Below are positions 1 through 6,029 of a DNA stretch of 6,029 nucleotides, piece after piece (positions within the stretch are counted from its first letter, which is position 1; each line of letters starts with the position of its first letter). The notes under the pieces were generated by a model. The model was not told the origin of the DNA, ran no database searches, and saw only the letters and a program-made list of their open reading frames with translations. Made by a program: the position numbers and the translations under genes. This stretch comes from an uncultured Ruminococcus sp. (GTDB lineage: Bacteria > Bacillota > Clostridia > Oscillospirales > Ruminococcaceae): assembly GCA_900553335.1 (NCBI GenBank), contig USCU01000077.1, positions 1 through 6,029 of the forward strand, written 5' to 3'.

Positions 1-1
1 C

Positions 2-1330
2 TCTATGGCTCTTGGAATTTGTTATGAGCTTGAAGAGAGAGGGTTCAGAATTCCTGATGATGTTTTTGTAACAGGTTTTGACGGGATAATTTCAAATATT
101 ATGCATGAACCTGCGCTAACAACGGTTGAAGTGCCTTATAAAGAATTAGGATATTCAACACTTGAAGCTGTGCTTGAATACCTTGAGAACCGGGATGTAG
201 ACATTAAAGCTTTTGAGAGTAAGTATCTTATCGTATCAAACCCCAGTTTTTTTGGAAGCTGCGGTTGTGAAACGGATGAGAGAAGTATCAGAAATAATAT
301 AACAAAGAAATTAAGTATTGAATCTCACAGAAGAAATTACATGAATTCTTATTTTATAAGAATGTCTACAGAGCTTTCTACTTGTGAAGAAATACTATCC
401 TATTTTGAAGTGTTAAAAAAATATGTTAATGAAATGCAGGTTTATGCTACATATCTTTGTTATAACACTGAGTATACTGTAACGCACGAAATATATGACG
501 ATTCCTTAGTGGATTACACTTTGCCGGCTAAACAGGAACTTTCGGATAAGATTTGCGCTAATATCATCAGTAAGAATGGTAAAATCTGCAAGTCAAAAAC
601 CTTTGACAGGGCGGAGGTTTTGCCGGATATGTTTTGTGATGGCAGTGACTGCAGGGAATACTATTTTGTTCCTCTGCATTTTCTTTCCCGAACGTTCGGA
701 TATATAGCTTGTGAGGTAAGAGGGGATTTGGGAAGCGGTAATACCGCTATGTTTAATTCCTGGGTAAGCTATATTGCAATATCTCATAATAATGTGCTTC
801 AGCAGATAAAATCTAAAAGATATACAAACGTCTTAGAGGATTTATATAACAAAGATCCTCTTACAATGCTTCTCAACAGACGAGGACTTTTTACCGAGCA
901 AGAGGAACTTGTTAAATATGCAGCCCAGAACAATCTGAGCATCATGGTGTTTTTACTTGATCTTGACAATATGAAGGGTATTAACGACAAATTCGGCCAT
1001 TCGGCAGGTGACTGTGCACTTTTGATAATAACCGACAGTTTGAATGCAGTCAAAGGGGAAAAGGATCTTGTTTGCAGATACGGCGGAGATGAATTTCTGG
1101 TTTTCGGGATAGGTTACAGCAAGGAATCTGCTGAGGAATTAGGACGAAGATTTGAGAGAGAGATCGCTCTTTGCTGTCAACGGGATAAAATTGCGTATGA
1201 TTTAAGTGCAAGCTATGGCTACAGCATTAGCAAAAACTATTGTGCCGATGACTTTGACGAGCTTTGCAGTGAGGCTGACAGAAATATGTACAGTCAGAAG
1301 AGAAGCAAGAAAAAACATAAGACCGAATAA
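2..1330 (+). CDS. Diguanylate cyclase with LacI-type ligand-binding sensor domain (5'-truncated)
   Basis: Probable cytoplasmic enzyme making cyclic di-GMP from two GTP, controlled by a small-molecule sensor. Residues are counted from the Met at base 5, but the frame is open to the window edge and that Met is internal: MALG...ERG.RIPDDV.V.GFD matches the late part of LacI/PurR-type sensor domains, so the start and most of the sensor are missing. Residues 1-80 end this domain, followed by an SCGC motif (85-88). Residues about 110-265 look GAF-like (inference), and a helical linker (about 258-283) leads into the GGDEF domain (about 284-435). Catalytic features are intact: D319 (metal), N327 and D336 (guanine contacts) and GGDEF at 360-364, with the spacing seen in PleD. 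The inhibitory RxxD site reads GEKD (351-354), so its Arg is missing. A DNA-binding domain could exist in the missing N-terminus. The gene ends 19 bases before the terminator stem. GGDEF assignment is very secure; the ligand is unknown. Confidence 0.93.
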   Translation, partial: SMALGICYELEERGFRIPDDVFVTGFDGIISNIMHEPALTTVEVPYKELGYSTLEAVLEYLENRDVDIKAFESKYLIVSNPSFFGSCGCETDERSIRNNITKKLSIESHRRNYMNSYFIRMSTELSTCEEILSYFEVLKKYVNEMQVYATYLCYNTEYTVTHEIYDDSLVDYTLPAKQELSDKICANIISKNGKICKSKTFDRAEVLPDMFCDGSDCREYYFVPLHFLSRTFGYIACEVRGDLGSGNTAMFNSWVSYIAISHNNVLQQIKSKRYTNVLEDLYNKDPLTMLLNRRGLFTEQEELVKYAAQNNLSIMVFLLDLDNMKGINDKFGHSAGDCALLIITDSLNAVKGEKDLVCRYGGDEFLVFGIGYSKESAEELGRRFEREIALCCQRDKIAYDLSASYGYSISKNYCADDFDELCSEADRNMYSQKRSKKKHKTE

Positions 1331-4300
1331 TTTACATATAAAAACAGTAAACGCCCTGCGGTGAGTATAACCGCAGAGCGTTTTTGTGATTTCAAAAAAT
1401 GAATTAATTCTTCTTGTTTTCTATCGCATCGGTTTCATAAATGAATTTTACATCGCCCTTAACGCCTTCCGCAATTCCTGAAAATGTGTTGTAATCTTCG
1501 CTGAGCTTTTGAAGCTGTGTAAGTCTGTTGATGATTGGCTCAATGTCGCCATCATAAGTTTCTATTATCTTGTCGATTCCCTTGTTTTTAAATTCTTTCA
1601 TTCCGTCATTAAGGGTATATGCTCCTTCAGTCAGCTTATTTATACCTGCAACAAGCTGTCCCGAACCGCTTCTGAGTTCTGAAATACCGCTAAACAGATT
1701 ATCGCTTCCGTTCGAAAGTTTTGACGCACCTTTCATAAGCTCAATAGTAGAGTTGTAAACTGTGCTAGTGCCGGAGTTAAGCTTTATACTGCCGTCTGCA
1801 AGCTTTTTGAGTCCGCTGTTAAGCGACTTTGATCCGTTTGCAAGCTGAGATACTCCTGATTTAAGATTTGCCGTACCGATATCAAGCTGCTTTGCACCTG
1901 TGCTTGCAGATGACACTCCATCGGACAGACTTTTTGTGCCGGACGAAAGAGTATTTGCACCGTCAGCAAGCAGTTTGCTGTTTGAATAAATTTCAGATGC
2001 TCCGTCTGATACTTGCTTTGCTCCGTCTGAAAGTTGTTTGGAACTTGTATAAAGCTGACTTGTTCCGTTTGAAAGTGCTTTTGCTCCGTCATCTAAAGCT
2101 ATTAGTCCGTTATGAAGAGTTTGCGCTCCGTCAGAAATCTTGGAAACGCCTGTCTGCAACGCTTTGATAGCTTCCGTAAGCTCTGTGATATCTGTGTCAG
2201 TATCGTTTAAACCGCTTTTGAGTCCTAAAGAGATTTGCTCCTGACCTGAAATCGTTTGTTTTAAGGTTTCGATCATGCTGCCAATAGACTCATCGGGATT
2301 CTTCTCGTAAATTTCCATAAGACCGCTTAGAACCTTCTTATTGTATTCAATAGTGGTATCAAGGCTGTCGGCAGCTGTTCCTACTGAATCTGTAATTGAT
2401 TTTATTTGTGCAGGTATATCCGATGTACCTGAAGCAAGAGCGTCCAAACCATCGCTTATTTGGCTCATGCCGTTCACCAAATTTTCAGATCCTTTTTTTG
2501 CGGAAGAAATCCCCGATGAAAGCTGACTTGCTGAGTCGTTGATTGCTTTTGCGCCTTCTGAAAGCTGTGATGATCCGCTTGCAACATTTGACGCTCCCGT
2601 ATTAAGACTATTCGCACCATTTGAGAGCTGTTTTGAACCGTTTGCAACAGATTCTGCTCCGTCTTTTAAATGCTTTGCACCATCGTCTGCGCTGTCAAGT
2701 CCTTTCAAAAGCTTAGAGGAACCGCTTTTAAGGTTGCTTACGCCTTTATTTAAATTGGAAAATCCCGAAGTAAGGACCTCTGAACCGCTGTTTGCAGCAT
2801 TGATTCCCTTTACAAGATCGTTTGTGGAGCTATCAAGTGTTTTGGTTCCGCCTGCAAGTTTATCTGCGCCGATGCTGAGTGCTTTTGCACCGTCATTGAG
2901 CGTCTTTGATCCGTCGTAAAGCTGATTGATGCCGTCTGTAAAAGTTCCTGTTGAGCTTTTAAGCTTTTTCAGTCCGTTGTAAAGCTCCGATGTACCGTCA
3001 GTAAGCTGTTCGGATGCATCTGCAAGCTCACCAAGCTTATCTTTAAGCTCATCTATGCTGTTTATATTACTAAAATCAAGCTCTGAGAAAATTGAGCTTG
3101 TTCCTACTGTAACTGTCGTTCCCATTTCAAAATCCTTAACGTCAGCCGAAAACTCAAAATATTCAGGAATTTCAATTTCATCGTTATCTTTAAGTCCAAG
3201 ACTTTCTTTAAGTCCCGGAAGAGCACATCCTACTGCGATTTGCCTATCACCATCGGAAACAATCTTACCGTTAGTGATCTTAACGTTTGAGAAGATATCT
3301 CCGTCAAGCACAACTCCTGTAGCCATCATAAACGGTGTATACATATCTGTATTTACTCCGTTTATTTCTACAGTTTCTTTTGAGTTGTTTGTATAATCGT
3401 ATCTTACGGTGATCTTGCCGCTTTTTCCTGCAAGCTCATTCGGAGCAACAGATTTGCCGTTCAGTGTATAGCTTATCTTTATATCCACAGGAAGTACAGA
3501 GTCGCTATAGCCTTTGTAATAAATATCTCCGCCATTTGTGTTCCATGTAAGGCTGTCACCGTTTTTTGAAAATCTCTCATCCGTTTTTACATTCTCTATA
3601 TCTGTCAGAGTTGAAATATCGGGCAGGGAAGTTTTGCCTTCGGGATTCTTAAGCCAGTTGCTTACAATGGTCTTGGTTTTAGTACCGTTTGCATCCGTTA
3701 TGACATAAACCGTTTCGCTTTTTGCCTGTTCTTTGAAACTTGAGTTTGAAGCTGATGCGGGAATATTTGTTTCTTTTTCGCTGACATTTGCAGATGTCTG
3801 CACAGCGCTTTCGGTATTCTTAATATTATCGGAATGTGAAACAGCGTAAATTCCAGTTGAACCTGCTGAGATAAGAATAGCCAATACTGCGGCAATAATC
3901 TTTGTGTACTTTTTCATTTTAATTAGCTCCTTTCGGTTGTTTTAGATAAGATTTTGATCTTTTTTTCGGTTTGATACCTATTGATGTATTGATAATGATT
4001 TTGTCAAAGAGCATGAGCATTGACGGCAATACGCAAATTACGGTTGCCATACTGATAAGTGCGCCTCTTGACATAAGAGTACATAGCTGTGAGATCATAT
4101 CAACACTTGAGTATATTCCGACTCCAAAGGTTGAAGCAAAAAATCCAAGTCCGCTGACGATAATTGATTTCATTGAAGTAGAAAGTGCGGTTGTGACAGA
4201 CTCTTTTTTGTCTTTTCCAAGACTTCTTTCAGATTTATATCTTGTGGTCATAAGTATTGCATAATCTACTGTTGCTCCAAGCTGTATCGTGCCTATAACC

Positions 4301-6029
4301 ACCGATGCGATAAACGGTATGGTAGTATTTGTAAAGCACGGAATACCCATGTTTACTGTAATTGCAAATTCAATGACCGCAACAAGTATAATAGGCAAAG
4401 AAATTGATCTCAGGGCAATGAGTATTATCACGAAAATAGCGGCGATAGATACAATATTTACTACTTTGAAGTCGTGGTCAGTAATGCTGATAAGATCCTT
4501 AGTTGCGGCAGCCTCACCTATAAGCATTCCGCTTGCGTCATAGTTTTTTATTATATCATTGAGCTGTTCAATCTGACTGTTTATTTCATCTGTCGCGACC
4601 TTATAATCAGAACCAAGCAGCATCATCTGCCAATCTCCGCTTTTTAATATGCTTGTGACGGAGTCCGGTATTATCTCACGGGGAATGGAAGAGCCAATAA
4701 GGGTATCAAGGCTCATTGCAAAAGAAATCCCGTCAACATCTTCTATTTCGCTGATCATTTTGTTTGCATCCTTGGCAGACATATCCGAATCGCACATAAC
4801 GATATGTGTCGAAGCCATTTCGTATTCCTCATCAAGCTTTGCATTTGCAACAACGCTGTTTAAATCCTGAGGAAGTGTGTCGGTAAGGTTGTAATAAACA
4901 CTGGTATTCATTTGTCCATAGATTGCCGGAATCAAAAGAGCAATAAACAAAGTAATAAATACTGCATTATGCTTTATAATGAAGTTAGATACTTTATCGA
5001 GTTTTGGAATAAAATCCTTGTGCATTGTTTTTTCAATGGCTTTATCAAGAATAAGTATAAAGGAAGGAAGAACAGTAATACAGCATATAACTCCTATAAT
5101 AACGCCCTTAGCCATTACAATTCCCATGTCAAGTCCAAGCGTGTAGGACATAAAGCATAGTGCAAGAAATCCTGCAACTGTTGTAACCGAGCTTGACACG
5201 ACTGATGAAACCGTCATGCCGATGGCTTCTGCCATAGCCTTGTGCTTATCGCCGGGATTATTTTCCTTTTGTTCCTTGTAGCTGTGCCAGAGAAATATTG
5301 AGTAATCCATTGTTACAGCAAGCTGCAGCACAGCCGTAAGCGCTTGGGTAATAAACGAAATTTCACCCTGAATGATATTTGAGCCAAGGTTATAAAGTAT
5401 CGCCATGCCAATACTCACCATAAAAATTATAGGGATAAGGAATGAATCCATTGTAATTGCAAGAATAATGCAAGTCAGGATAACCGCTATGATGACATAC
5501 ATCATAGTTTCTTGCATAGTCAGCTCCTTTATGTCCTGTACAATAGCAGTCATACCGCTTATAAAGCATTGTTTTCCTGCAATTTCTCTTATTTGCTCTA
5601 CAGCTTTAAGCGATTCGTCTGCTGAAGTTGCCTTATCAAAGAAAACAGCCATCATTGTGGAGTTCTCAGAATTAAAGAAATCGTAAATATTTTCGGGAAG
5701 AACTTCTTTAGGGAGAGATATGTCCGCTATAGTGTCATACCACAGAACATCGCAAACCGCATCAATATTTTGAATTTTTTCTTTGAGTTTAACAACGTCT
5801 CTGTCCTCCATGTCCTCAACTACCACAAAGGCAAAACCGCCCTTGCCGAATTCTTTGAGCATAATCTCCTGACCTTGCATTGTTTCTATATCTTCGGGAA
5901 GATATGAGAGAATGTCATAGTTGATTCTAGTCTTAATTATGCCAAGAACAGATGGAAAAAGCAGTAACAGCGCAATTATCACAATAGGTATTCTAAGCTT
6001 TACAACGCCTTTGCCGAACTTATACATAT

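Overview
The window looks like chromosome of a low-to-moderate GC Firmicute, most likely a gut-type Clostridia (Ruminococcus / Oscillospiraceae / Lachnospiraceae-like). This rests on the AT-leaning codon use, a strong AAAGGAGC ribosome binding site, a sugar-binding-type sensor fused to a GGDEF domain, and an MMPL exporter paired with an xxxLxxG heptad-repeat protein. The assignment comes from protein style only; no rRNA or other marker gene is present.

Layout: (1) positions 2-1330, + strand, hold the 3' part of a gene whose start lies to the left of the window. It encodes the end of a LacI/PurR-type periplasmic-binding-like sensor domain, a GAF-like middle region and a complete C-terminal GGDEF (diguanylate cyclase) domain. 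(2) Positions 1331-1403 are a short convergent intergenic region with a bidirectional hairpin terminator. (3) Positions 1404-3917, - strand, encode an 837-residue exported protein: signal peptide, beta-rich N-terminal domain, then two long arrays of xxxLxxG heptads (28 and 27 repeats) separated by an 86-residue non-repeat linker. (4) Positions 3919-6027, - strand, encode a 702-residue MMPL/RND-superfamily transporter with 12 predicted membrane segments and both conserved Asp-Tyr proton-relay pairs.

The two - strand genes form a tightly coupled operon, transcribed right to left. The transporter gene comes first, a single base separates its stop from the next start, and the second gene's ribosome binding site lies inside the last codons of the transporter gene. 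The likely working unit is a membrane exporter plus a long extracytoplasmic stalk or adaptor protein; the substrate cannot be read from the sequence. The cyclic-di-GMP gene is convergent with this operon and shows no direct link to it. There is no CRISPR array, tRNA, rRNA, insertion sequence or phage feature. The least described part is the near-symmetric two-arm heptad-repeat protein coupled to the MMPL pump.
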